NCBI GenBank assembly: GCA_937965695.1
Contig: CALCKW010000024.1
Location: 124,001 to 188,000 of the forward strand
From: an uncultured Granulosicoccaceae bacterium
GTDB taxonomy: Bacteria; Pseudomonadota; Gammaproteobacteria; CALCKW01
Length of the DNA: 64,000 bases
Direction: 5' to 3'
In this document: positions 51,493 to 60,839 of the stretch, in pieces
Layout of the letters: every line of letters begins with the position of its first letter
How positions within the stretch are numbered: position 1 is the first letter of the stretch
Notes under the pieces: model-generated
The model's database searches: none
What the model was told of the DNA's origin: nothing
What the model saw: the letters and a program-made list of their open reading frames with translations, nothing else
Translations under genes and position numbers: made by a program

Positions 51493-52400
51493 GATTGCAC
51501 CTCATCCGCCTGTTGGGCAAGGCGCAACAACATAATCGGAACAACTAGCACCACTAACATGACTGTCGCAACCGCTGATGCAACGGGCCAATCGCGATTA
51601 GAGAAAAACTCACTCCACAGCACTTTGCCAATCATCAAAGTGTCTGGGCCGCCAAGCAATGCAGGGATAACAAACTCACCCACGACAGGAATAAAAACGA
51701 GCAATGACCCTGCAGCTATGCCTGGAAAAGACAGTGGCAAGGTCACTGAAAAGAATGCAGTCGCAGGTCGAGCACCCAAATCCGCAGCTGCCTCCAGAAG
51801 AGCCGCATCTTGTTTTACCAAGCTTGTATAAAGAGGCAAAATCATAAAAGGCAAATAGGTATAGACGATTCCAATGTAAACAGCCAAATCAGTCTGCATA
51901 ATCGCGAGCGGCTGATCAATCAACCCAAGCCATAACAATGCGTTGTTGAGCAAGCCATTGGTTTTTAGAATACCGATCCACGCGTAGACCCTCAGCAGAA
52001 ACGACGTCCAGAACGGGAGAATCACCAACATCAGCAACAGATTACGCGAGCCCGCTTTTGCGCGCGCAATGGCAAGTGCCATTGGGTAAGCGACCAAAAG
52101 GCAGATTAGCGTAGAAACCAATGCAATCTTCATCGACTGCATGTAGGCGTAAATATAGAGATCGTCTTCTAATAGATAAAAATAGTTGCCGATATTGAGT
52201 ATAAAAGAAAGTATGCCCTCCTCGTCCCACGTCATTATGGGCAGATACGGTGGGCGTGCGATTGCCGCTTCTGAAAGCGACAGCTTAAACACCACCGCAA
52301 ATGGAATGAGAAAAAACACCAAAAGCCAAATCATGGGAATGGCAATAACCATTGTTTTGCCACTCGGCAACCAACGCCTAAAACGCGGTTGCGTGCTCAC
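51489..52400 (-). CDS. potH: Polyamine ABC transporter permease
   Basis: YLPFMILPLYTSLVKQDAALLEAAADLGARPATAFFSVTLPLSFPGI; probable GTG start overlapping the potG stop. Confidence 0.93.
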   Translation of the reverse strand: MSTQPRFRRWLPSGKTMVIAIPMIWLLVFFLIPFAVVFKLSLSEAAIARPPYLPIMTWDEEGILSFILNIGNYFYLLEDDLYIYAYMQSMKIALVSTLICLLVAYPMALAIARAKAGSRNLLLMLVILPFWTSFLLRVYAWIGILKTNGLLNNALLWLGLIDQPLAIMQTDLAVYIGIVYTYLPFMILPLYTSLVKQDAALLEAAADLGARPATAFFSVTLPLSFPGIAAGSLLVFIPVVGEFVIPALLGGPDTLMIGKVLWSEFFSNRDWPVASAVATVMLVVLVVPIMLLRLAQQADEVQS

Positions 52401-53584
52401 GACGGCAATACCACACCGGCACTGCTGTCCCAACTGACAAAGACACGCTGATCCCATCGAATGGGATTGTCTTGTGCGCGTTCTAAGTTAGGCTGCGTCA
52501 CTTTTATTTGCTTGCCGCTATCAAGGTTAATGCGGTAGACGGAGAGACTACCCATGTAAGCCACTTCTTCTACCATCCCCTCTACAACATTAAACGGTTG
52601 ATCAGGCCTATCTCTGGCAATGCGAATTTTTTCGGGTCGTAGGGCATACCACATGCGTTGGCCTGGGGAGCAACTCACACCATGACCCACATGAATTTCC
52701 AACCCCGCCTCAGAGCTCTGCAGTTTCATGTGGTTTTCTTCGTCAGCAGTCACCCTGCCTTCGAAGAGATTTACACCGCCAATAAAATCGGCGACGAAAC
52801 GGGAATTAGGGTATTCATAGACATCCCGCGGGGTAGACACCTGCGCTAGTTTTCCATCTGCCATTACAGCGATTCGGGAAGCCAATGTCATTGCTTCTTC
52901 TTGGTCGTGGGTCACCACGACAAAAGTAACGCCAAGATCTTCTTGCAGTTTCATCAGTTCGAATTGCGTTTCTTCCCGCAATTTTTTATCCAACGCACCT
53001 AGGGGTTCATCTAGCAAAAGTAGCTTTGGTTTCTTAGCTAGAGCTCGCGCAAGAGCAACGCGCTGCCGTTGGCCACCGGACAATTGATTGGGTCTTCGAA
53101 CACCAAAGCCTTCCATTTGTACCATCGCCAACAGTTCTTCAACGCGATTGTCAATCTGTGCCTTTGGCATGCCATCGCGCGCTAAGCCATAACCCACGTT
53201 TTTGGCAACGCTCATGTGCGGAAACAACGCATAAGACTGGAACATCATATTGACCGGCCGTTTAAAGGGCGGTACGTGTGCCATATCTTGACCGTCAATC
53301 TCGATGGACCCTGCCGTCGGATTCTCAAAACCGCACAACATACGAAGCAACGTTGTTTTACCTGAACCGGATCCTCCCAACAAACAAAAGAGCTCACCTT
53401 TGTAAATATCCAGATCGACGTTATCAACGGCCTTTACGGCGCCGTAGTGCCTAGAGATACCACGAATTCGTATAAACGGTTTATTACTCGGATCAGTCCA
53501 AGGTTCGCTAATAAAGGGTGAGATCGCATCGGTGGTCACATCAGGTCTCCGGTTGGAAAAGTACTCGGTGGCACGAGTGGCCAC
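52397..53584 (-). CDS. potG: Polyamine ABC transporter ATP-binding protein
   Basis: LLGGSGSGKTTLLRMLCGFE, LSGGQRQRVALARALAKKPKLLLLDEPLGALDKKLR; C-terminal TOBE-like region. Confidence 0.95.
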   Translation of the reverse strand: MATRATEYFSNRRPDVTTDAISPFISEPWTDPSNKPFIRIRGISRHYGAVKAVDNVDLDIYKGELFCLLGGSGSGKTTLLRMLCGFENPTAGSIEIDGQDMAHVPPFKRPVNMMFQSYALFPHMSVAKNVGYGLARDGMPKAQIDNRVEELLAMVQMEGFGVRRPNQLSGGQRQRVALARALAKKPKLLLLDEPLGALDKKLREETQFELMKLQEDLGVTFVVVTHDQEEAMTLASRIAVMADGKLAQVSTPRDVYEYPNSRFVADFIGGVNLFEGRVTADEENHMKLQSSEAGLEIHVGHGVSCSPGQRMWYALRPEKIRIARDRPDQPFNVVEGMVEEVAYMGSLSVYRINLDSGKQIKVTQPNLERAQDNPIRWDQRVFVSWDSSAGVVLPS

Positions 53585-53605
53585 CGAGGTTTTCAGTGCA
53601 GCTGA

Positions 53606-54691
53606 TTATTTTCCAGTTTTTACTTTGGTCCAAACGCGTGTCAATGTCCGGTCTTGACGAGCGTTGTACACCTGACCAGCCCACAGCTTTTCTTTTGCTT
53701 CAGCTGTTGGGAATATGCCAGGGTCAGCTTTGATTTCCTCATCAACAAGTGGCATAGAAGCTTTGTTCGCGTTGCCATACCAAACGTAGTTGGTTATGTC
53801 AGCGGTAACCTGCGCATCCATGACAAAGTCAATGAACTTATGAGCCGCTGCTGGGTTGGGTGCGTCGACAGGAATCGCCAACATATCAAACCACTGCAGA
53901 GCGCCCTCTTTAGGAATAATGTAGGCGATCTCTACACCGTTCTCAGCTTCACTCGCCCGTGCTTGGGCCTGAAAAACATCACCTGACCAACCTAGAGCAA
54001 CACAAGTATCACCATTGGCCAGATCGGAGATGTATTGCGAAGAGTGAAAATATTTGATGTGCGGGCGAATACTTGTCAGCAGCTCTTCAGCAGCTTCGAA
54101 ATCTTTTTTATCGGTTGAACGTGGATCAAGGCCCAAAAAGTTCATCGCCGCTGGCAATACTTCAGTAGGGGCGTCCAGCATACTCACACCACAGTCCGCC
54201 AATTTTGACACAATGTCAGGGTTGAACAACAACTCCCAACTATCGAGCGGCATGTCGGCACCGAGACGTTCAGTCACTGCCTCAACATTGAACCCGATGC
54301 CCGTCGTTCCCCAGAGATAAACGATCGAGTGCTTGTTGTCAGCATCGTATTTAGCTGCTGTAGCCATGAGTGTCTCATCCATATTGACGAGATTAGGCAA
54401 CAAGGACTTATCGATTGGCTGGTAGGCACCGGCCGCAACTTGGCGCTGCAGAAAATCAGAGGTTGGCACAACTAAGTCGTAGCCGCTGTTGCCTGCCAAC
54501 ATCTTCGCCTCGAGCACTTCATTTGAATCGTAAACATCGTAGTTAACGTTGATGCCTGTAACCGCCTCAAATTCGGCAATGGTGTTTTCAGCAATATAGT
54601 CGGACCAATTGTAAATATTGAGCGTTTCCGCTGAGTGAGCAACCTGCGTTGCAACGAGCGCACCTAGCGTCGTGAGGATCAATTTTTTCAT
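53606..54691 (-). CDS. potF: Polyamine ABC transporter substrate-binding protein
   Basis: Signal peptide MKKLILTTLGALVATQVAHSAETLNIYNWSDYIAENTIAEFEAVTGINVNYDVYDSNE. Confidence 0.95.
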   Translation of the reverse strand: MKKLILTTLGALVATQVAHSAETLNIYNWSDYIAENTIAEFEAVTGINVNYDVYDSNEVLEAKMLAGNSGYDLVVPTSDFLQRQVAAGAYQPIDKSLLPNLVNMDETLMATAAKYDADNKHSIVYLWGTTGIGFNVEAVTERLGADMPLDSWELLFNPDIVSKLADCGVSMLDAPTEVLPAAMNFLGLDPRSTDKKDFEAAEELLTSIRPHIKYFHSSQYISDLANGDTCVALGWSGDVFQAQARASEAENGVEIAYIIPKEGALQWFDMLAIPVDAPNPAAAHKFIDFVMDAQVTADITNYVWYGNANKASMPLVDEEIKADPGIFPTAEAKEKLWAGQVYNARQDRTLTRVWTKVKTGK

Positions 54692-54762
54692 CGTTCGTTC
54701 TCCAAGTGAAAGCATCAATGATCGCTGAACAACCATGCACAGCGAAGTCTTAAATCAAACTA

Positions 54763-54775
54763 CTTGTCTTACAAG
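54763..54775. promoter_or_regulatory. Palindrome CTTGT-CTT-ACAAG upstream of potF
   Basis: Inverted repeat read from sequence; TTGT-n-ACAA half-site spacing is reminiscent of GntR/FCD operators. Confidence 0.4.
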
Positions 54776-54821
54776 CTAAAGCGGAGTTTACAGGTTGCCC
54801 CCCACTTTTAAAAAGAGAGTT

Positions 54822-56204
54822 TTACACGGCATCCAAATAGCTACGGACTTCGATATCACTAACCTGAGTAGCAAGCGCTTCTATTTCCTGTTCTTTGCAG
54901 GCCACTAGCATTTGCCGCAAAGTCGAATTGAATACCTTTTGCATGCAATCACCGTCGACGAAGGCGGCTAAAGCGCCCTGCCAAGATAAGGGCAAATTGT
55001 CCAGTCCTGCATTATAAGCGTCACCTTCGATCGGATCAGGACAAGGTAACTGTTTTTGCATGCCTTCCAACGCAGCACCTAAAACGGCTGCGATAACCAG
55101 GTATGGATTACTATCTGCACCCGCAGCACGATGCTCTATCCGTCGAGCTTTGTGAGAGCCGCCAGGAATACGCACCAAAGCGGTACGATTTTCGTAGCCC
55201 CAACCAATAGCGATAGGTGCATGGGTGTTGGGCCGCAGGCGCCGATAGGAATTTTGATGGGGTGCGAACAACAGAGTGCTCTGTGCGGCCGCTGCCAAAC
55301 AACCAGCGACAGCATGCCGAAGTGCTTCGGTACCCGCGTCTCCGCCGTCATCAAAGACATTGTCACCGGCATTGTCGAGCACGCTGAAATGAAGGTGCAT
55401 TCCGCTGCCAGAGCGGTTGCCATAGGGCTTAGCCATAAAACTGGCCCGGTACCCGTGTTTGCGCGCGAGCCCTTTGACCAAACGCTTAAACAACACAGCA
55501 TCATCCGCAGCGCGCAGGGGATCGTCTAAGTGAAGCAAATTAATTTCAAACTGACCGTTGCCGTTTTCGGCGATAGCAGCATCTGCAGCTATGCCTTGCG
55601 CATCACAGCCCTCGTATACATCTTTAATAAAATGTTCATAGGCTTCTAGCTCGTCGAGTGCGTAGAGCGCACCGCCCTCGGTTGGCCTACCGGTGAAAGG
55701 CGAAGATGGAGGCTGCGGCTGGCCGGTGTCACTCAGCTGTGCATCAAAGAGATAGAACTCAAGCTCGGTGGCGATGACCGGCCTTAGGCCTGCCGCTTTG
55801 TAACTGGCACAAACTGCCGCCAATGCCCGACGCGGGTCACCCGTGGTGTCTTGCATTTGCTCATCCAACATCCAAAGAGGAATCAACGCCGTCGGTGAAT
55901 CCAACCACGGGAGCGGCAGCGGGCCGCGGCCAGTAAATTCGCAGATACCATCTCCGTCACCTGTTTCGAACACCTGCTCACTGCCGATAACATCTTCGCC
56001 CCAAATGTCGATACCCAAAGCGGATAGCGGCATACGAATACCGTTTCGAAGTTTCTCCGCTTGTTCACGGGGTATCAACTTCCCCCGCATAACACCATTT
56101 AAATCGCAAACAGCCACCTGAAGACGGGCAACTTCAGAATTGCTTTGTAGCCAACCCTGCAACTGTTTATCCGCCTCTTCCAAGCCTACTGACATCGAAC
56201 CCAA
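54822..56204 (-). CDS. puuA: Second glutamine synthetase family protein, gamma-glutamylpolyamine synthetase-like
   Basis: VCDLNGVMRGKLIPREQAEKL, ENGNGQFEINLLHLDDPLRAADDAVLFKRLVKG, SGMHLHFSVLD, ENRTALVRIPGG. Confidence 0.9.
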   Translation of the reverse strand: MGSMSVGLEEADKQLQGWLQSNSEVARLQVAVCDLNGVMRGKLIPREQAEKLRNGIRMPLSALGIDIWGEDVIGSEQVFETGDGDGICEFTGRGPLPLPWLDSPTALIPLWMLDEQMQDTTGDPRRALAAVCASYKAAGLRPVIATELEFYLFDAQLSDTGQPQPPSSPFTGRPTEGGALYALDELEAYEHFIKDVYEGCDAQGIAADAAIAENGNGQFEINLLHLDDPLRAADDAVLFKRLVKGLARKHGYRASFMAKPYGNRSGSGMHLHFSVLDNAGDNVFDDGGDAGTEALRHAVAGCLAAAAQSTLLFAPHQNSYRRLRPNTHAPIAIGWGYENRTALVRIPGGSHKARRIEHRAAGADSNPYLVIAAVLGAALEGMQKQLPCPDPIEGDAYNAGLDNLPLSWQGALAAFVDGDCMQKVFNSTLRQMLVACKEQEIEALATQVSDIEVRSYLDAV

Positions 56205-56206
56205 CC

Positions 56207-56238
56207 AATGTGATCACATTATTGCCAATAATATCACA
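56207..56238. promoter_or_regulatory. Nested palindromic operator candidate in divergent puuA/gntR intergenic region
   Basis: AATGTGATCACATT (perfect 14-bp palindrome, 56207-56220) overlapping ATTATTG-c-CAATAAT (56218-56232), followed by ATCACA. Confidence 0.6.
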
Positions 56239-56279
56239 ACTGATGTAAAGTACCTAGCAAGCCTCTGCCGTGCATTTTA

Positions 56280-56978
56280 GTGCGCCTACAAGTTATGTTG
56301 ATGACGTCCAATCCGACCTGGGAACTGCCTGAGCCTCCTCACGCTGTACACACTACGGCACAGGAATACGCTTATGAACGACTGCGCTTCGCAATCATGG
56401 TGGGAGGTGTGCCGCCAGGTGCAGCGTTAACAATTAGAGGTGTCGCTGAAGCGCTAAAGCTTAGCCCCACGCCCGTTCGTGAATCCTTGAAGCGCCTGTG
56501 CGCCGAAGGTGCTCTTTTTTCGCAAAGCAACCGTCGCATCATTACACCGCCGATGACTGCCGCTAGACACCAAGAACTAATCAGTACTCGGATTGCTCTC
56601 GAACAACTAGCGGTGCAACGAGCGGCTAGATTCATCACCGAAAACGATTTAGAAGTACTGACGGAGATTGACTTGCAGATGGATCAAGCCATCGAACAGC
56701 AAAATTATATTCAGCTGGTAATCTTGAACCAACATTTTCACAGTACGCTCTACGGATTAAATCCCGAGCAAGTATGCCTCCCAATGATCGAAAGTGTTTG
56801 GCTTCAGTTGGGGCCATTTAATCGGCTGGCGGCCGAACGCGCAGGTCAGTTCACCCTAGAAGATCAGCACAAACATTTGCTGCTCGCACTACGAGAACGA
56901 GATACTGAAGCGGCTTTGACTGCTGTTGCCGCAGATATAAGAGACGCGGCAGATCAAGTCATCGCAAACCACAGTTAA
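56280..56978 (+). CDS. GntR family transcriptional regulator (FCD-type)
   Basis: wHTH YERLRFAIMVGGVPPGAALTIRGVAEALKLSPTPVRESLKRLCAEGAL; all-helical C-terminal domain. Start may be an ATG slightly downstream of the GTG. Confidence 0.92.
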   Translation: MRLQVMLMTSNPTWELPEPPHAVHTTAQEYAYERLRFAIMVGGVPPGAALTIRGVAEALKLSPTPVRESLKRLCAEGALFSQSNRRIITPPMTAARHQELISTRIALEQLAVQRAARFITENDLEVLTEIDLQMDQAIEQQNYIQLVILNQHFHSTLYGLNPEQVCLPMIESVWLQLGPFNRLAAERAGQFTLEDQHKHLLLALRERDTEAALTAVAADIRDAADQVIANHS

Positions 56979-57002
56979 GTTTTTTTGCTATTGAATCCAC
57001 TT

Positions 57003-58325
57003 TCAGAGATCCATTTGGCGTCTTGATAACCTAAAAAATAGTAAAACGAAGAAAAACCCAAGGGATCCGCCCCCTCCGATTTCTGTGGAGTCTGAATAGG
57101 TTACTTCATCCTCTATTTCAATATCGCCGGGCACCAAATCCGATACCGATTGCCCAACGAGCTCTTGTGAATCTCCGTTCATCACTCTGTACAAACTATT
57201 GCGATACGTAGCCACACTTGCAAAAACATCATAATGCCCTTCGAGAGCACAACCAACGCCCCAGCTTATAACACCCAATAATTTATCTTCACCTTCATCG
57301 CGCCAGACTAGAGGCCCGCCGGAGTCACCAAAACAAGTGCCAACAGCCCATTGTTTTCCAGCACATAGCATATCGTTCTCGAGCGGTTCATCCGGCATAG
57401 TACTAACACAGGTCTGTCTGTCGGCTAATGGCATGTCAGCCACAAAAGCTTCATGGCTCATGGAGCTAGAGCCTGCTACACCACCAGCAGCAACTATTCC
57501 ATTCTCACCGCGACCGTACACTTGTGCAACATCTGCGCTATTGAATGCTTCTTGTTGATCAGCCCAGCTAGCAAGGGGTATCGACTGTAGGTGATCAGGT
57601 GCTGCAACGATTGAAAGCAATGCCACATCATGACCCAACGATAAGCCCACTGTCGAGAAATCGGCGTGCGGATATACAGCTTTAACACCATAGGTGTCTC
57701 TCCCATCAAGGTAACTACCTGAACCGAATGCGACAAAAAGATCTTCAGCTTTGCGGTCTGCCACACAATGTGCAGCAGTTAGCACCCAACCATCGCCCAG
57801 GTAACTTCCACCGCAAAAAAAGTCAGCGTCTTCTGCGCCTTCTTGATAACCGTAAGAGACTGATTCACCAATATGTGAAAGCAGCTGATCTCTCGCCAAA
57901 CCAGACAAAGCAATGACGGGTAGTTCCTGTTGAAGACCAACAACACCAGAAAAGACGCGGTCAAAATAATTGTAAATTAATACAGCAACCCCACCACCCT
58001 TCGCGCAGTTAGCAACCTTGTCCGCAAAGGTATTTGTACCGCGAGCAATGACGCAAGCTTTCCCTTGCGCATGGGCACAAGGGCTTAAACCATAACCGCA
58101 ATGGCTGAGGGGCGCTTCAAAGGAGGAAGTTATGCTGTCCGCAAAAACCTGTGTGGGCAAGCTGACACCAGCTACCTGCAAAGATTTTTTTCGTTGCAAC
58201 AAAGCCGCAAGATACGGGGCCTGATCCGAAGTCGCCTGCAAGCCGCCAACAACCCGGTACTCAGCACTATGTACTGAAAAAATGGAAAAAAACAGCACAC
58301 ATATAAAAACCCTGCGAAAATACAT
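57003..58325 (-). CDS. Secreted trypsin-fold (S1) serine protease with inserted PA-like domain and GlyGly-CTERM-like tail
   Basis: Signal MYFRRVFICVLFFSIFSVHSA; RVVGG; triad motifs LTAAHC, GHDVALL, GDSGGP; insertion between strand 1 and CGGS; C-terminal GGGGSLGFFFVLLFFRLSRRQ. Confidence 0.92.
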   Translation of the reverse strand: MYFRRVFICVLFFSIFSVHSAEYRVVGGLQATSDQAPYLAALLQRKKSLQVAGVSLPTQVFADSITSSFEAPLSHCGYGLSPCAHAQGKACVIARGTNTFADKVANCAKGGGVAVLIYNYFDRVFSGVVGLQQELPVIALSGLARDQLLSHIGESVSYGYQEGAEDADFFCGGSYLGDGWVLTAAHCVADRKAEDLFVAFGSGSYLDGRDTYGVKAVYPHADFSTVGLSLGHDVALLSIVAAPDHLQSIPLASWADQQEAFNSADVAQVYGRGENGIVAAGGVAGSSSMSHEAFVADMPLADRQTCVSTMPDEPLENDMLCAGKQWAVGTCFGDSGGPLVWRDEGEDKLLGVISWGVGCALEGHYDVFASVATYRNSLYRVMNGDSQELVGQSVSDLVPGDIEIEDEVTYSDSTEIGGGGSLGFFFVLLFFRLSRRQMDL

Positions 58326-58475
58326 TGGACATCCTTGTCCAGCTGACATTGAAAGCTCTCCTGCTCGCTTTATTGATCCTTAGTAAGTGCAGGATACAGA
58401 CCAAACGTGGACCATATCACCATTGGCACGCAGCAATATCGCTGCAGCTATCAATGATTCACAGCATCAATGTAT

Positions 58476-58823
58476 CTATCGAACAGCTGCCACGATCAAG
58501 ATTTCAACCGACAATTCGGGGCGAGCAAGCGCAGCTTCTCCACAAGCTCTCGCGGGAGCATGGCCTGCAGGGACCCAGGCATCCCACACGGCATTCATGG
58601 ATGCAAAGTCTTTCATGTCTGCAAGCCAAATGGTCGCCTGCAAAATATGGTTTTTATCGCTGTTCGCCTGTTCAAGCAGTGAATCAATTTTTTGTAAAAC
58701 ATCTTCTGTCTGCCCTGCAACATCTTTTGCCGGGTCACCCACCTGACCTGCAAGATAAATAGTCTGTTGATGAACAACTATTTGACTCATGCGTTGCACA
58801 GTACCCAATCTTTTAATCGTCAT
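58476..58823 (-). CDS. RidA (YjgF/YER057c/UK114) family protein
   Basis: [63 protein letters not shown]...[18 protein letters not shown]; start at internal Met. Confidence 0.93.
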   Translation of the reverse strand: MTIKRLGTVQRMSQIVVHQQTIYLAGQVGDPAKDVAGQTEDVLQKIDSLLEQANSDKNHILQATIWLADMKDFASMNAVWDAWVPAGHAPARACGEAALARPELSVEILIVAAVR

Positions 58824-58872
58824 ATCAGAGCATTCCACCATGAATTGTGACTAGAGGTTAGCACAACAGTGC

Positions 58873-60834
58873 TTATATCAATTGCAGAAAAACCAGCTCA
58901 ATGCAAGTACCTTTTGGCACCGCTGCACTTCGCACTTCTATATTCATCAGTTCGCTGTAGTGTTTAACGATACATAAGCCAACACCAAGACCGGTGGGAT
59001 CACCTAAATCAAAAGGCTCCTCCAACCTAGCAGCTAAATTAGCAGCGATACCTGGTCCGTTGTCGGCAACCGAAAGAATAACAAAGCCCTCTTCCAGTCG
59101 CACACTGACATCAACCACACAATGTCCCCCAGTACGCTCGCATGCTCTATCTGCATTGTCGACCAAGCGTTCAATACAATCACGCAGTAGATAGGGATCG
59201 CCATAGGCCCTACATTCATCTAACCGGTCAGTGCTCAGCTGCACTCGGATTCGCTTACGCAATTGCAACAACAACTCCGGTGTCCATCGATCCATGTCCA
59301 GCTCTATCATCTCCACTACTGGCGCAGTCGCCAAAAGCTCTATTTCATCAATGGTTCGCAGACAACGCTGTGCACTGTACATGGACCGATAGGACAAAGC
59401 GGTTAAAGTAGACTCCTGCTCGCGACCAATAGCTAAGGTTCGAATTGCGCTTGAACTTTCAAATATTTCTTGCAGTGGCATTTTAAACTTTCTCCACAAC
59501 GTCATAGTAGACACACCTAATTCTGACCATCGCTGTGTCTCCACAAGTTTCTCCCGCGTCATTTTTAGAACGGTGCTATGGTTTCGGACTTGATCCTCAA
59601 AATCGAGCTTAAAAGCATCTAATTCTTCAGATTTTCTAGAGGCATCTAGAAATATATAAATGAAGGAGCTAACCCACAAAAAAAGCATACTCCATTGATA
59701 CCGATAACTCATGTCTGCTTCAAATAAGGCGAATCGAATGAGCGTATCGTGCACCCCCCCTGCAAGCGCCACAACTAAGGAGAAAATAATCATCACGCGT
59801 AGCAAATTGAGCTTAGGAACGTAAAAGAGCAAACTCAAACACAAGGCCGTTACAGTTGAAATATTTGAGAGTAGCTTACTCCAGCGGGTCACCTCATAAA
59901 CTGTATCTATATTTTTTGCAAAAACAAAAAGAGATAACTCCAGAAACAAAATCGCTAAAAAAGACAGGGTCTGCAATTTATTATTGACCCAATGCGCATT
60001 GTTGACACGATAGAGAACCACCATAGCGACCATGTTAAACGAGCTAATCATCAGTTCACTCAGTGCCAAATGCTGAGCCGGATCTAATCCCGGATCAACC
60101 ACTAGCCAACGCCGAGAAGCAACCAGCGCACACACACACCCAACAGCCATTAACTTATAGTGTATGCCGTTACCGCCCGAAACGAACCCGAGAACCACCA
60201 TAAAAATAACCGCGACGAACACCATGACATAGGTCACCCCAATTGAGAGAAACCACTCTCTTTGCCACTCCACGAGCAGTACATCGGAATCGCCAAGATA
60301 AAAAACGCCCAACACACCATCATGAACACTGTGTGCGTAGATGTCCAAAAGCAACTGGTTATTGGCTGGCAGAAGCAAACCGGAGGGGATCGACAAAATA
60401 TGGGGTCGGTTGTAACTCCAACTCGGGGAGGAACCTATTTCTCCATAAACGGGTATGGTTGAATTGTTTACGGTAATTCTGAAATTTTTAGAAACAGATG
60501 GAAGATACAAAGATACGTCCTCTGCATCGATGTCAGCGCGATTAAAAGTCAACTGATATTGCTTGTGCACACCAGAGATATCGCTCCTGAGCCACCGATC
60601 AGGTAGCTGTACACGCTGTAGGCTGTTGCCTTTGTCTATGTGCAGTTGATCAATTCTCAGCACGCGGCTATCCGTCAAATCATTATTGCTTGCTGGGTGA
60701 AATATTCCGATAAGAAAAAAAATCGCCAGCAGGCTATAGACACAGCCGATAGCCCACCTTTGACGGAGCTTCCTATTCAGGCCTTCGATATTCGATTTGC
60801 CCGATAGAGCATTGCTAAGTCTTTGCTCAGACAA
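58873..60834 (-). CDS. 7TM (DISM-like) sensor histidine-kinase-like protein with intact HATPase motifs
   Basis: 653 aa; N-terminal jelly-roll-like region, multiple TMs, C-terminal RLVDNADRAC (N box), VADNGPGI (G1), GLGVGLCIVKHY (G2). Confidence 0.85.
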   Translation of the reverse strand: MSEQRLSNALSGKSNIEGLNRKLRQRWAIGCVYSLLAIFFLIGIFHPASNNDLTDSRVLRIDQLHIDKGNSLQRVQLPDRWLRSDISGVHKQYQLTFNRADIDAEDVSLYLPSVSKNFRITVNNSTIPVYGEIGSSPSWSYNRPHILSIPSGLLLPANNQLLLDIYAHSVHDGVLGVFYLGDSDVLLVEWQREWFLSIGVTYVMVFVAVIFMVVLGFVSGGNGIHYKLMAVGCVCALVASRRWLVVDPGLDPAQHLALSELMISSFNMVAMVVLYRVNNAHWVNNKLQTLSFLAILFLELSLFVFAKNIDTVYEVTRWSKLLSNISTVTALCLSLLFYVPKLNLLRVMIIFSLVVALAGGVHDTLIRFALFEADMSYRYQWSMLFLWVSSFIYIFLDASRKSEELDAFKLDFEDQVRNHSTVLKMTREKLVETQRWSELGVSTMTLWRKFKMPLQEIFESSSAIRTLAIGREQESTLTALSYRSMYSAQRCLRTIDEIELLATAPVVEMIELDMDRWTPELLLQLRKRIRVQLSTDRLDECRAYGDPYLLRDCIERLVDNADRACERTGGHCVVDVSVRLEEGFVILSVADNGPGIAANLAARLEEPFDLGDPTGLGVGLCIVKHYSELMNIEVRSAAVPKGTCIELVFLQLI

Positions 60835-60839
60835 GGTAA

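Noticed and set aside
56207-56220. AATGTGATCACATT as a CRP site
   Set aside because: CRP needs TGTGA-N6-TCACA spacing; here the half-sites abut. A local GntR operator is more likely.
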